Assembly (NCBI GenBank): GCA_035686365.1
Contig: DASRZM010000051.1
Span: 1 to 20,754 of the forward strand
Length of the DNA: 20,754 nt
Source: DASRZM01 sp035686365
Lineage (GTDB): Bacteria; Pseudomonadota; Gammaproteobacteria; Xanthomonadales; Xanthomonadaceae
Direction: 5' to 3'
Shown: piece after piece, positions 6,637 to 13,943 of the stretch
Layout: each line of letters begins with the position of its first letter
Position numbering within the stretch: the stretch's first letter is position 1
Program-made: the position numbers and the translations under genes
The notes under the pieces: generated by a model
Databases searched by the model: none
Seen by the model: only the letters and a program-made list of their open reading frames with translations
Told to the model about the DNA's origin: nothing

Positions 6637-8073
6637 ATGAACAGATCGACAGCCTTGACCCTGGCGCTGGCGCTGGCGCTGGCGCTGGCGCTGGCCCCGG
6701 CCGCGGCCATCGGACAGGATGCGCCGTCGCCGCCGGTTCCCGAACCCGCGGCGCAGGATGCCGCCCCCGCCGAGCCGGAGGTCGCCCCCGCCGAGCCGGA
6801 GGCCCCGGCGGAGCCCGCGCCAGAGGACGCGACCGGCGCGGTGGGCGCCGATACGGCCCCGGAGCCGCCCTCGCTGGTCCAGATCGAGCAGGTGCGCCGC
6901 TTCGTCTCGGTGTTTCGCGCCGTGCAGCAGGCGTACGTCGACCCGATCGACGAGCCCAAGCTGATGCAATCGGCGATCCGCGGCCTGTTGACCGACCTGG
7001 ATCCGCACAGTGCCTACCTGGATGCCGAACAGCTCGCGGCGCTGAGCGAACAGGCCAGCGGCGCCTACGACGGGCTCGGCCTGGAGATCGTGCAGCAGCC
7101 CGACCGCACCTTGTTGGTGGTGGCGCCGATCGACGACACGCCGGCGGCCAAGGCCGGGATCCGCCCGGGCGACGTCATCACCGCGATCGACGGCAATCCG
7201 ATCGAGGCCGACAGCGCCGACGAGGCGGTGGAGTCGATGCGCGGTGCGCCGGGCACGCCGATCGAGCTGACCATCGCCCGCGAGGGCGAAGTCGCGCCGC
7301 TGCAGTTCACGCTGGTGCGCGAGACCATCCAGGTCGCCAGTGCGCGGGTGGAGACGCTCGAGCCCGGTTACCTGTATGCGCGCGTGGGCACCTTCCAGGC
7401 CAACACCGGCGTCGAACTGGGCGAGAAGCTGCGCAGACTGGGCAAGACGCCGATCCGTGGGCTGGTGCTGGACCTGCGCAGCAATCCCGGCGGCCTGCTG
7501 AACTCGGCGGTGGAGACCGCCGACCTGTTCCTGGACGAAGGCGTGGTGGTGTCCACCCGCGGCCGCCTGGCCACGGCCAGCGCGATCTATCGCGCCGCGC
7601 CCGGCGACGTGCTCGACGGCGCGCCGATCGTGGTGCTGACCGATGGCGGCACCGCCAGCGCCGCCGAGGTCGTGGCCGGGGCGCTGCGCGACCACCGGCG
7701 GGCGCTGGTGATGGGCGTGGAATCCTTCGGCAAGGGTTCGGTGCAGACCGTGCTGCCGCTGGACAACGGCGATGCGATCAAGGTCACCACGGCGCGCTAC
7801 TACACGCCCAATGGAACCTCGATCCAGGCCACGGGCATCGTGCCCGACATCGTGCTGCCCGAGAACGTGGTGCTGCGCAACGCCGGCAACACCCCGCCGA
7901 GCGTACGCGAGCGCGACCTGCCAGGCTTCCTGCGCAATCCCGACACCGCGGCGGACGCCGCGCAGGCGGGTGGTGCGGCGGAACTGGAGGACTTCGCGGT
8001 CCGCGAGGCGCTGAACCTGCTCAAGGGCCTGGCTGTATTCCGCAAGCCGCCCGCTGCAAAGGAGGAAAGCTGA
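6637..8073 (+). CDS. ctpA: S41 family C-terminal processing protease (CtpA-type)
   Basis: 478 residues. A signal peptide (about 1-26) has an unusual LALALALALALA core, then a Pro/Ala/Glu linker to about residue 78 with a repeated APAEPE unit. A PDZ domain lies at about 138-225 (YDGLGLEI, KAGIRPGDVITAIDG). The S41 core contains VLDLRSNPGGLL, TDGGTASAAEVVAG with nucleophile Ser341, and SFGKGSVQ with general base Lys366. The Ser-Lys spacing of 25 equals that of E. coli Prc. The enzyme cuts periplasmic substrates from their C-terminal tails; in Pseudomonas, CtpA degrades peptidoglycan cross-link hydrolases, which fits the envC neighbour. The last residue overlaps the next gene by one base. Confidence 0.93.
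   Translation: MNRSTALTLALALALALALAPAAAIGQDAPSPPVPEPAAQDAAPAEPEVAPAEPEAPAEPAPEDATGAVGADTAPEPPSLVQIEQVRRFVSVFRAVQQAYVDPIDEPKLMQSAIRGLLTDLDPHSAYLDAEQLAALSEQASGAYDGLGLEIVQQPDRTLLVVAPIDDTPAAKAGIRPGDVITAIDGNPIEADSADEAVESMRGAPGTPIELTIAREGEVAPLQFTLVRETIQVASARVETLEPGYLYARVGTFQANTGVELGEKLRRLGKTPIRGLVLDLRSNPGGLLNSAVETADLFLDEGVVVSTRGRLATASAIYRAAPGDVLDGAPIVVLTDGGTASAAEVVAGALRDHRRALVMGVESFGKGSVQTVLPLDNGDAIKVTTARYYTPNGTSIQATGIVPDIVLPENVVLRNAGNTPPSVRERDLPGFLRNPDTAADAAQAGGAAELEDFAVREALNLLKGLAVFRKPPAAKEES
6661..6696 (+). repeat. CTGGCG hexanucleotide microsatellite in the ctpA signal peptide
   Basis: Five perfect CTGGCG units plus a sixth with one change (CTGGCC), encoding Leu-Ala repeats of the hydrophobic core. 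Slippage by one unit changes the signal peptide by two residues and keeps the frame. Confidence 0.9.
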
Positions 8074-8381
8074 TGTTGCACCGGATCGCAACCATGACCG
8101 TGGCCGGCGCGCTGCTGTGCGCCTGCGCCGGCGAGCCGGCCGGCGACCGCTGCGTGCTCAGCGAGGAAACCGGCACCGACCATACCCGTGTGGCCGATTG
8201 CGAGTTCGCACTCCAGGACGGCACCCGCATGCGCATGGTGCTGGTGCGGCACCTCACCGCCGAAGGCCGCAGCATCGACGTGGACGTGACTGCATTCCGG
8301 ATCCGCCCCGACGGCAGTGTCGAGCGCCTGAGCGATGCCGAGAGCAGCGAACTGCTCGCTGCGCCCGTACCGGGCGACTGA
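8073..8381 (+). CDS. Small putative lipoprotein, cotranslated with ctpA
   Basis: 102 residues. Its ATG overlaps the ctpA stop (TGATG) and has the best ribosome site of the window, AAAGGAGG, inside the end of ctpA. The start MLHRIATMTVAGALLCAC is a signal peptide with a possible lipobox LCAC (Cys18). The mature domain of about 80 residues has two more cysteines (RCVLSEE, ADCEF) and alternates beta-like strands (FALQDGTRMRMVLVRH, IDVDVTAFRIRPDG). No family is recognised. The overlap suggests fixed stoichiometry with the protease, perhaps as an envelope partner. Pseudomonas CtpA also uses a lipoprotein partner, LbcA, but that is a much larger TPR protein, so homology is not claimed. Confidence 0.75.
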   Translation: MLHRIATMTVAGALLCACAGEPAGDRCVLSEETGTDHTRVADCEFALQDGTRMRMVLVRHLTAEGRSIDVDVTAFRIRPDGSVERLSDAESSELLAAPVPGD

Positions 8382-8469
8382 GCCAACGGCGCAGCGAGAC
8401 AGCGCGGGCGCGCGAGCGGCCGGTGTCGGCGGGTGGATGCGTCGCTCCGCCGGAGGGTTTCGGTGTGGC

Positions 8470-8494
8470 GATCGCGGCCATGGGCCGCTCCCAC
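8470..8494 (-). repeat. REP element, GTGG subfamily
   Basis: Exact copy of the 1590 element over 25 bp (minus-strand reading, head GTGGGAGC, tail GCGATC). It is the first repeat after the ctpA/lipoprotein operon, in the 535-bp gene-free stretch 8382-8916. Confidence 0.8.
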
Positions 8495-8531
8495 GTCGCT
8501 CCGATGTGCCTCGACGCGACGGCGACACGCT

Positions 8532-8609
8532 GTAGGAGCGGGCGTTGCCTGCGAATGGCGGAGCGCACCAGGGCGCCGGACCCCGATCGCCGGCAACGCC
8601 GGCTCCTAC
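8532..8609. repeat. Inverted pair of GTAG-subfamily REPs (BIME-like)
   Basis: Plus-strand unit 8532-8556 (GTAGGAGCGGGCGTTGCC then TGCGAAT) faces minus-strand unit 8585-8609 (GTAGGAGCCGGCGTTGCC then GGCGATC), 28 bp apart. Each unit has its own GCCGGC-GTT-GCCGGC style stem. GTAG-headed palindromes of this kind are known in Stenotrophomonas as SMAG elements; membership of that family is my inference. Confidence 0.8.
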
Positions 8610-8652
8610 AGGGGGAAGGCGACACGAAACGGTGGCGCGAGGACCGCGGGGC

Positions 8653-8740
8653 GGTGACGGTTTCCGGGGGCGTACGCGCCAGGGATGGCGCGTCCGCAGC
8701 CTACAGGGATGTACTCGCTGCGGCCCCGGAAACCGTCACC
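8653..8740 (+). other. 88-nt Y-shaped (three-stem) RNA-like element with AGGGAUG hairpins
   Basis: A perfect 17-bp outer stem GGTGACGGTTTCCGGGG (8653-8669) / 8724-8740 encloses two adjacent hairpins. A is ACGCGCCA-GGGA-TGGCGCGT (8674-8693). B has stem CCGCAGC (8694-8700) / GCTGCGG (8717-8723), with inner TAC-AGGGAT-GTA. Nearly every base is used. Plus-strand hairpin B contains CTACAGGGATGT, which agrees at 11 of 12 positions with the CsrA SELEX consensus RUACARGGAUGU (as I recall it), and hairpin A shows CCAGGGATGG. It is probably either a dispersed repeat or a structured 3' region of the ctpA operon. No promoter of its own is seen. Confidence 0.6.
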
Positions 8741-8797
8741 GGCTCGCGGGCCGGCCTACGGAGCGGATGTGGCATCGATGCAATGCCGCGGCGATCC

Positions 8798-8822
8798 GAT
8801 CGCGGCCATGGGCCGCTCCCAC
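8798..8822 (-). repeat. REP element, GTGG subfamily
   Basis: Identical over 25 bp to the copies at 1590 and 8470. It is separated by 29 bp from the next copy in the same orientation. Confidence 0.8.
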
Positions 8823-8851
8823 ATCGCATTGCCGGTGCGACTTCGCGGGTT

Positions 8852-8876
8852 GATCGCGGCCATGGGCCGCTCCCAC
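8852..8876 (-). repeat. REP element, GTGG subfamily
   Basis: Identical over 25 bp to the 8798 copy and in tandem with it. It ends 40 bp before the stop codon side of the RND permease gene (minus strand), so it lies just downstream of that operon and may protect its 3' end. Confidence 0.8.
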
Positions 8877-8916
8877 GCGGGCGGCGCTCCCACCTTGCGT
8901 TGTGCGCGTTGGCGGA

Positions 8917-11900
8917 TCAGCGCGCGTGGGCGGGTTCGTCCTCGCGCACTCGGAACCAGGCGGCGTACAGGGCCGGCAGGAACAGCAGCGTCAGCGCCGT
9001 AGCCACGATCAGTCCGCCCATGATCGCCACCGCCATCGGCCCGAAGAACACGCTGCGCGAAAGCGGAATCATCGCCAGCACCGAGGCCAGTGCGGTCAGG
9101 ACGATCGGCCGGAAGCGGCGCACCGTGGCATCGACGATCGCCTGCCAGCGCGGACGACCCTCGGCGATGTCGCGCTCGATCTGATCCACCAGGATCACCG
9201 AGTTGCGCATGATCATGCCCGAGAGCGCGATCGTGCCCAGCATCGCCACGAACCCGAACGGGACCTGCAGGACCAGCAGGAACAGCGTCACCCCGATCAG
9301 GCCCAGCGGCGCGGTCAGCAGCACCAGCACCGAGCGCGAGAGGCTGCGCAGCTGGAGCATCAGCAAGCTCAGCACGACCGCCAGGAACAGCGGCATGCCG
9401 GCGTTGACCGAGTCCTGGCCGCGGGCCGCGTCCTCGACGCTGCCGCCGGTCTGCAGCAGGTAGCCCGAGGGCAGGCGGGCGCGCACCGGATCGAGTTGCG
9501 GCTGCAGCTGCGCCACGACGGCGGCCGGCAGCACCTCGCCGTACAGGTCGCCGCGCACGGTCACGGTCGGCAGCCGGTCGCGGTGCCAGATGATGCCTTC
9601 CTCGAAGCCATATTCGATCGTGGCGATCTGCGAGAGCGGCACCGCCGCGCCCGACTCGGTCGGCACCGCCAGGCTGCCCAGCAGCGACAGCCGCGCGCGT
9701 TCCTCCTCGGGACCCCGCAGCAGGATCTCGATCAGCTCGTTGTCTTCGCGGTAGGTGGTGATGCGCGTTCCCGACAGCGAGCCCTGCAGGAATCGCGAGA
9801 CCGAGGCGGTGCTCACGCCCAGCGCCCGCGCCCGCTCCTGGTCGATGTCCAGGCGCACCAGCTTGCTGGGCTCCTCCCAGTCCAGGTTGACGTTGGTGAT
9901 CTCCGGATGCGTGCGCACGATCGCCGCGACCTCGCGCGCCAGCGCGCGCACGATCTCCACGTGCTCGCCGGAGATGCGGAACTGGATCGGGTAGCCAACC
10001 GGCGGACCGTTCTCCAGGCGGGTGACGCGCGCCTGGATGTCGGCGAAACGGGTGTCGAACAGCTCGATCAGCCAGGCGCGGATGGCTTCGCGGTCCTGGA
10101 TGGAGTCGGTCAGCAGCACGAACTGGGCGAAGTTGGCGGCCGGCAGCTGCTGGTCCAGCGGCAGGTAGAAGCGCGGCGAGCCGGTGCCCACGTAGGCCAC
10201 GTAGTTGGCCAGCCCCTCGCGGCCGGCGAGCATCTTTTCGAGCTTGGCGGCCTGGGCCTGGGTGGCCGTCAGCGCGCTGCCTTCGGGCAGGCGCAGGTCG
10301 ACCATCAGTTCCAGCCGGGTGGAGTCGGGGAAGAACTGCTGCGGCACGAACCGGAACAGCAGCAACGCGGCCACGAACAGGGCCACGGTCACCGCGATCA
10401 CGCTCTTGCGGTAGCGCACGCACCATTCCACCAGGTTCCGGAAGCGCCGGTAGAAGGGCCGGTCGTAGGGGTCGTGCGAGCGGCCCTCGCGCACGCTCCT
10501 GGCCGCCAGGTCCGGCAGCAGCTTCTCGCCCAGGTAGGGCACGAACACCACCGCGGCGATCCACGAAACCAGCAGCGCCAGCGCCACCACCTGGAAGATC
10601 GAACGCGTGTACTCGCCGGTGCTCGAGGCGGCGGTCGCGATCGGCAGGAAGCCGGCCGCGGTGATCAGCGTGCCGGTCAGCATCGGGAATGCGGTGGTGC
10701 GGTAGGCGAAGCTGGCCGCTTTCAGGCGGTCCAGGCCCTGCTCGATCTTCACCGCCATCATCTCCACGGCGATGATGGCATCGTCCACCAGCAGCCCCAG
10801 CGCCAGCACCAGCGCGCCCAGCGAGATCTTGTGCAGGCCGATGCCGAACCAGTGCATGCCGGCGAAGGTCATCGCCAGCACCAGCGGAATGGACAGCGCC
10901 ACCACCAGGCCGGTGCGGAAGCCCAGCGAGAAGAAGCTCACCACCAGCACGATGGCGACGGCCTCGCCCAGCACCTGCACGAACTCGCCGACCGAGGCGC
11001 GCACGGCCGCCGGCTGGTCGGACACCTTGCGCAGGCTCATGCCGGCCGGCAGGGTCTCCTGCAGGCGTGCGAACTCGTGCTCCAGGGTCTGCCCCAGCCG
11101 CAGGATGTCGCCGCCGTCCTTCATCGAGACCGCGATCCCGATCGCTTCCTCCTGGAGAAAGCGCATCTTCGGCGCCGGTGGGTCGGAGAAGCCGCGCCGG
11201 ACCTCGGCGACATCGCCGATGCGGAAATTGCGGTCGCCCACGCGGATCGGGAACTCGCGCACCTGCTCGAGACGGTCGAATCCGCCCGAGACGCGGATGT
11301 GCACGCGCTCGGTCGGGGTCTCGAAGAAACCGGCCGGCAGCATCGCGTTCTGCTCGTCGATGGCGCGCTGCACCGCAGACAGCGGCAGGCCCAGCGTGGC
11401 CAGCTTGGTGTTCGACAGCTCGATCCAGATCTTCTCGTCCTGCAGGCCGATCAGCTCGACCTTGGCGACGTCGTCCACGCGCTGCAGTTCCAGCTCGATG
11501 CGCTCGGCGTAGTCCTTCAGCGTCGCATAGTCGAAGTCCGCGCCGGTCAGCGCGTAGATGTTCCCGAAAACGTCGCCGAACTCGTCGTTGAAGAACGGGC
11601 CCTGGATCTCGGACGGCAGCTCGTGGCGGATGTCGCCGACCTTCTTGCGGATCTGGTACCACAGCTCCGGCAGGTCGTCGGAGACCAGATCGTCGCGGGC
11701 GACGAAGATGACCTGCGATTCGCCCGGACGCGAATAGGCCCGCACGAACTCGTAGCGGCCGGTTTCCATCAGCGCGCGCTCGATGCGCTCGGTGACCTGG
11801 CGCGAGACCTCGGGCGCGGTGGCGCCGGGCCAGAAGGTGCGCACCACCATCGCCTTGAAGGTGAACGGCGGGTCTTCACTTTGCCCCAGCCGCAGGTACG

Positions 11901-11991
11901 AGTAGACGCCCACGATCGCCAGCAGCAGCATCGCGTAAAGCACCAGGGCGCGGTTGCGCAGCGCCCATTCGGACAGGTTGAATCGGCTCAT
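8917..11991 (-). CDS. RND efflux transporter permease subunit (AcrB-like)
   Basis: 1024 residues, the standard RND size. The order is as usual: N-terminal TM helix (about 13-33, ALVLYAMLLLAIVGVYSYLRL), a large periplasmic loop, TM2-7 from about 340, a second periplasmic loop, and C-terminal helices. TM4 carries LGLLVDDAIIAVEMM with the proton-relay Asp403/Asp404 (AcrB Asp407/408). In the TM10 region the usual Lys (AcrB Lys940) is Arg929 in GMIMRNSVILVDQI. It forms an operon with the adaptor gene upstream (103-bp gap); no outer-membrane channel gene is present, so a shared TolC-type protein is likely. Proton-driven export of drugs or other hydrophobic compounds is expected; the substrate cannot be read from the sequence. 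Confidence 0.95.
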   Translation of the reverse strand: MSRFNLSEWALRNRALVLYAMLLLAIVGVYSYLRLGQSEDPPFTFKAMVVRTFWPGATAPEVSRQVTERIERALMETGRYEFVRAYSRPGESQVIFVARDDLVSDDLPELWYQIRKKVGDIRHELPSEIQGPFFNDEFGDVFGNIYALTGADFDYATLKDYAERIELELQRVDDVAKVELIGLQDEKIWIELSNTKLATLGLPLSAVQRAIDEQNAMLPAGFFETPTERVHIRVSGGFDRLEQVREFPIRVGDRNFRIGDVAEVRRGFSDPPAPKMRFLQEEAIGIAVSMKDGGDILRLGQTLEHEFARLQETLPAGMSLRKVSDQPAAVRASVGEFVQVLGEAVAIVLVVSFFSLGFRTGLVVALSIPLVLAMTFAGMHWFGIGLHKISLGALVLALGLLVDDAIIAVEMMAVKIEQGLDRLKAASFAYRTTAFPMLTGTLITAAGFLPIATAASSTGEYTRSIFQVVALALLVSWIAAVVFVPYLGEKLLPDLAARSVREGRSHDPYDRPFYRRFRNLVEWCVRYRKSVIAVTVALFVAALLLFRFVPQQFFPDSTRLELMVDLRLPEGSALTATQAQAAKLEKMLAGREGLANYVAYVGTGSPRFYLPLDQQLPAANFAQFVLLTDSIQDREAIRAWLIELFDTRFADIQARVTRLENGPPVGYPIQFRISGEHVEIVRALAREVAAIVRTHPEITNVNLDWEEPSKLVRLDIDQERARALGVSTASVSRFLQGSLSGTRITTYREDNELIEILLRGPEEERARLSLLGSLAVPTESGAAVPLSQIATIEYGFEEGIIWHRDRLPTVTVRGDLYGEVLPAAVVAQLQPQLDPVRARLPSGYLLQTGGSVEDAARGQDSVNAGMPLFLAVVLSLLMLQLRSLSRSVLVLLTAPLGLIGVTLFLLVLQVPFGFVAMLGTIALSGMIMRNSVILVDQIERDIAEGRPRWQAIVDATVRRFRPIVLTALASVLAMIPLSRSVFFGPMAVAIMGGLIVATALTLLFLPALYAAWFRVREDEPAHAR

Positions 11992-12052
11992 CGTTCAGTC
12001 CCGCAGGCTGGGTCTTCTGGCCTTCGGCGGAAGCGCGGCGGACGGCGGGCGT

Positions 12053-12077
12053 GCGATCGAAGCCGGGCTTCGATGCG
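12053..12077. repeat. Hairpin between adaptor and permease genes
   Basis: ATCGAAGCC (12056-12064) and GGCTTCGAT (12066-12074) form a perfect 9-bp arm pair around one base. It lies in the 103-bp spacer of the RND operon. It has no T-run on either strand, so it may tune relative expression rather than end transcription. Confidence 0.4.
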
Positions 12078-12094
12078 CGCCTGTTCCGTCCGCA

Positions 12095-13198
12095 CTACTG
12101 CGCGGCCAGCACCACCGGCCGGTTGTCTCGATCCACCGGCCGCACCGCCTGGCCTTCGCGCAGCAGGTGGACGCCGGCGGCGACGATCCAGTCCTGCGCG
12201 TGCAGCCCGGCGGTGACGGTTGCGCTGTGCTCGGTGAAGCGGCCCAGCGCGACCTCGCGGCGCGCCAGCCGCGAGCCACCGGACTCGAGCACGAACACGT
12301 AGGGCTGCTCGGCATCGGCGCTGACCGCCGAGAGCGGCACCGCCAGCGCGTCCTCGGTGTCGCCGGCCACGTACACGCGCGCGCTCTGGCCCAGTTCGGC
12401 GCCGGCGGCTTCGGCCGGGAAGGCCACGCGCGCAGCGAAGGTGCGTGCGCCGGCGTCGGCGGCCGGCGCCAGCTCGCGGATCGTGCCGGGGTGGCGCCGG
12501 TCCGGCGCCGACCACAGCGCAACGGCGACCGGCTGGCCGACCGCGAAACGATCGATCTGCGACTCCGGCAGCGCGATCACCACCTCGCGCTCGCCGTCGC
12601 GCGCCAGCACGTAGACGCTGTGGCCGGCGGCCAGGACCTGTCCGGCCTCGGCCAGCCGCTGCACGATCACGCCGTCGGCGGGGGCGCGCAAGGTGGCGTA
12701 CTCGGCCTGGTTGCGGGCGTTGGCCAGCTGCGCCTCGGCCTGCCGAACACGCGCGCGCGCGGACTTGGCTGCGGATTCGTGGGTCTCGAAGGCCGAAGCG
12801 CTGACCAGGCCCCTGGCGCGCATCTGCGCAAAGCGCGCGCGTTCGGCCTCGGCCAGTTCCAGGTCGGCGCGCGCGGCCGCCAGCTGTGCCTGCACGGCAT
12901 CGACCTGCAGGCGCGTGTCCTGCGGGTCGAGCCGGGCCAGCACCTGGCCCTCGCGCACGCGCTCGCCGACCTCGGCGCGGCGCTCGGCGAGCTTGCCGCC
13001 GATGCGGAAGGCCAGCGCCGGTTCGTGGCGCGCGCGCACCTCGCCCGGGTACACGGCGAAGGACTCGGCGGCCTGGGCCGGCTGCACCACCATGACCGGC
13101 CGGGCCGGCGCGGCGGCGTCCTGGCCGTTGCCGCAGGCGGCCAGGGCCAGTGCAGCGGCGAGGAGCAGGGTGGCGTAGATGAACCGGTTCGCGGACAT
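12095..13198 (-). CDS. RND efflux periplasmic adaptor (HlyD/MFP family) lipoprotein
   Basis: 367 residues. A lipoprotein signal with lipobox LAAC (Cys22) anchors it to a membrane. Domains in order: a beta-strand/lipoyl half (about 45-90, GGKLAERRAEVGERVREGQV), a coiled-coil hairpin (about 95-165, rich in Ala, Glu and Arg), a second lipoyl half (YATLRAPADGVIVQRLAEAG, LAAGHSVYVLARDG), a beta-barrel domain (to about 290), and a membrane-proximal end (VLESGGSRLARREVALG, GLHAQDWIVAAGVHLLREGQ). Such adaptors join the inner-membrane RND pump to an outer-membrane channel. It is the first gene of the operon and is divergent from the TetR gene. AGGA precedes the ATG. Confidence 0.93.
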   Translation of the reverse strand: MSANRFIYATLLLAAALALAACGNGQDAAAPARPVMVVQPAQAAESFAVYPGEVRARHEPALAFRIGGKLAERRAEVGERVREGQVLARLDPQDTRLQVDAVQAQLAAARADLELAEAERARFAQMRARGLVSASAFETHESAAKSARARVRQAEAQLANARNQAEYATLRAPADGVIVQRLAEAGQVLAAGHSVYVLARDGEREVVIALPESQIDRFAVGQPVAVALWSAPDRRHPGTIRELAPAADAGARTFAARVAFPAEAAGAELGQSARVYVAGDTEDALAVPLSAVSADAEQPYVFVLESGGSRLARREVALGRFTEHSATVTAGLHAQDWIVAAGVHLLREGQAVRPVDRDNRPVVLAAQ

Positions 13199-13223
13199 GG
13201 TCTTGGTGGTCCTGGTCGGGACG

Positions 13224-13287
13224 GGTATATTGAACTGCGCGGTATACTAACCATTCCAGAACTGACTAGTCCAGTATTCCAAAAGTC
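13224..13287. promoter_or_regulatory. Divergent promoter/operator between tetR and RND operon
   Basis: The 89-bp spacer is AT-rich compared with its surroundings. It holds a perfect 8-bp palindrome GACTAGTC (13264-13271), flanked by direct ATTCCA repeats at 13253 and 13276 and CCAG at 13256 and 13271. It also holds two GGTATA repeats 17 bp apart (13224 and 13241). TATACT (13243-13248) is a good plus-strand -10 for the regulator gene. A TetR dimer bound at ACTAGT would sit between this -10 and the start codon and could block both directions. Operator assignment is inferred from position and symmetry. Confidence 0.5.
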
Positions 13288-13938
13288 ATGCCTGCCAGCC
13301 CCCGCAAATCCCGCCCCGTGGGTCCGGGCCGCCCCAAGGACCTGGAGAAGCGCGCCGCCATCCTGGCCGCGGCCAAGCGTCTGTTTCCGGCGCGCGGCTT
13401 CGACGGGGTGAGCATGGACGCGATCGCGGCCGAGGCCGGGGTGTCCAAGCTGACCGTCTACAGCCACTTCCGCGACAAGGAGGCGCTGTTCGCCGCGGCG
13501 GTGCGCGAGAAGTGCCTGGAGCAGGTGCCCGAGGAGGTGTTCGTGACCGCGCCCAAGGGGCCGATCCGCGATGCCCTGGGCACGATCGCCCAGCACTTCT
13601 TCGCGCTGGTCTCCAGCGACGAGGCCATGGGCCTGCAGCGCATGATCCTGGCCGAGTCCGGCGCCGAGACGCGCATGGGCAAGCTGTTCTGGGACGCCGG
13701 CCCGGCGCGCATCCTGGCCAGCTTCGAGCGTTTCCTGCACGAGGCCGTGGCGGCCGGCAAGCTCGAGATCCCGGACGTGGAGGAGGCCGCCGGGCACTTC
13801 CTGTGCCTGCTCAAGGGCGAGGTCAACATGCGCATGATCTTCGGCCCGGATGCACCCAAGCACTGCGCCAGCGACGAGCGCCACGTGGCCTCGGTGGTGG
13901 ACATGTTCCTGCGCGCCTACGCGCCGCGCGGGGAGTGA
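13288..13938 (+). CDS. TetR/AcrR-family transcriptional regulator of the RND operon
   Basis: 216 residues. The N-terminal HTH domain (about 20-67) reads EKRAAILAAAKRLFPARGF, then DGVSMDAIAAEAGVSKLTVY, then SHFRDKEALFAAAV: a full TetR_N match including the recognition helix SKLTVYSHF. The C-terminal part (about 80-210: QRMILAESGAETRMGKLFWD, GKLEIPDVEEAAGHFLCLLK) resembles the AefR-like ligand domain. It is divergent from the adaptor gene with 89 bp between start codons, so it most likely represses the pump and itself until a ligand binds. There is no clear ribosome site before the ATG. Confidence 0.92.
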   Translation: MPASPRKSRPVGPGRPKDLEKRAAILAAAKRLFPARGFDGVSMDAIAAEAGVSKLTVYSHFRDKEALFAAAVREKCLEQVPEEVFVTAPKGPIRDALGTIAQHFFALVSSDEAMGLQRMILAESGAETRMGKLFWDAGPARILASFERFLHEAVAAGKLEIPDVEEAAGHFLCLLKGEVNMRMIFGPDAPKHCASDERHVASVVDMFLRAYAPRGE

Positions 13939-13943
13939 CCCCA

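Noticed and set aside
8470..8876. CRISPR-like array of repeated 25-mers
   Set aside because: Spacing is irregular, orientations vary, other hairpins intervene, and each unit is a REP with its own stem; no cas gene is near.
12056..12074. Intrinsic terminator inside the efflux operon
   Set aside because: The hairpin lacks a T-run on the transcribed strand and termination between adaptor and permease would make little sense.
8902..12216. 1104-codon open frame on the plus strand opposite the efflux operon
   Set aside because: It is antisense to two well-recognised RND genes, and its His/Gln/Arg/Asp-rich composition is what the complementary frame of GC-rich code gives.
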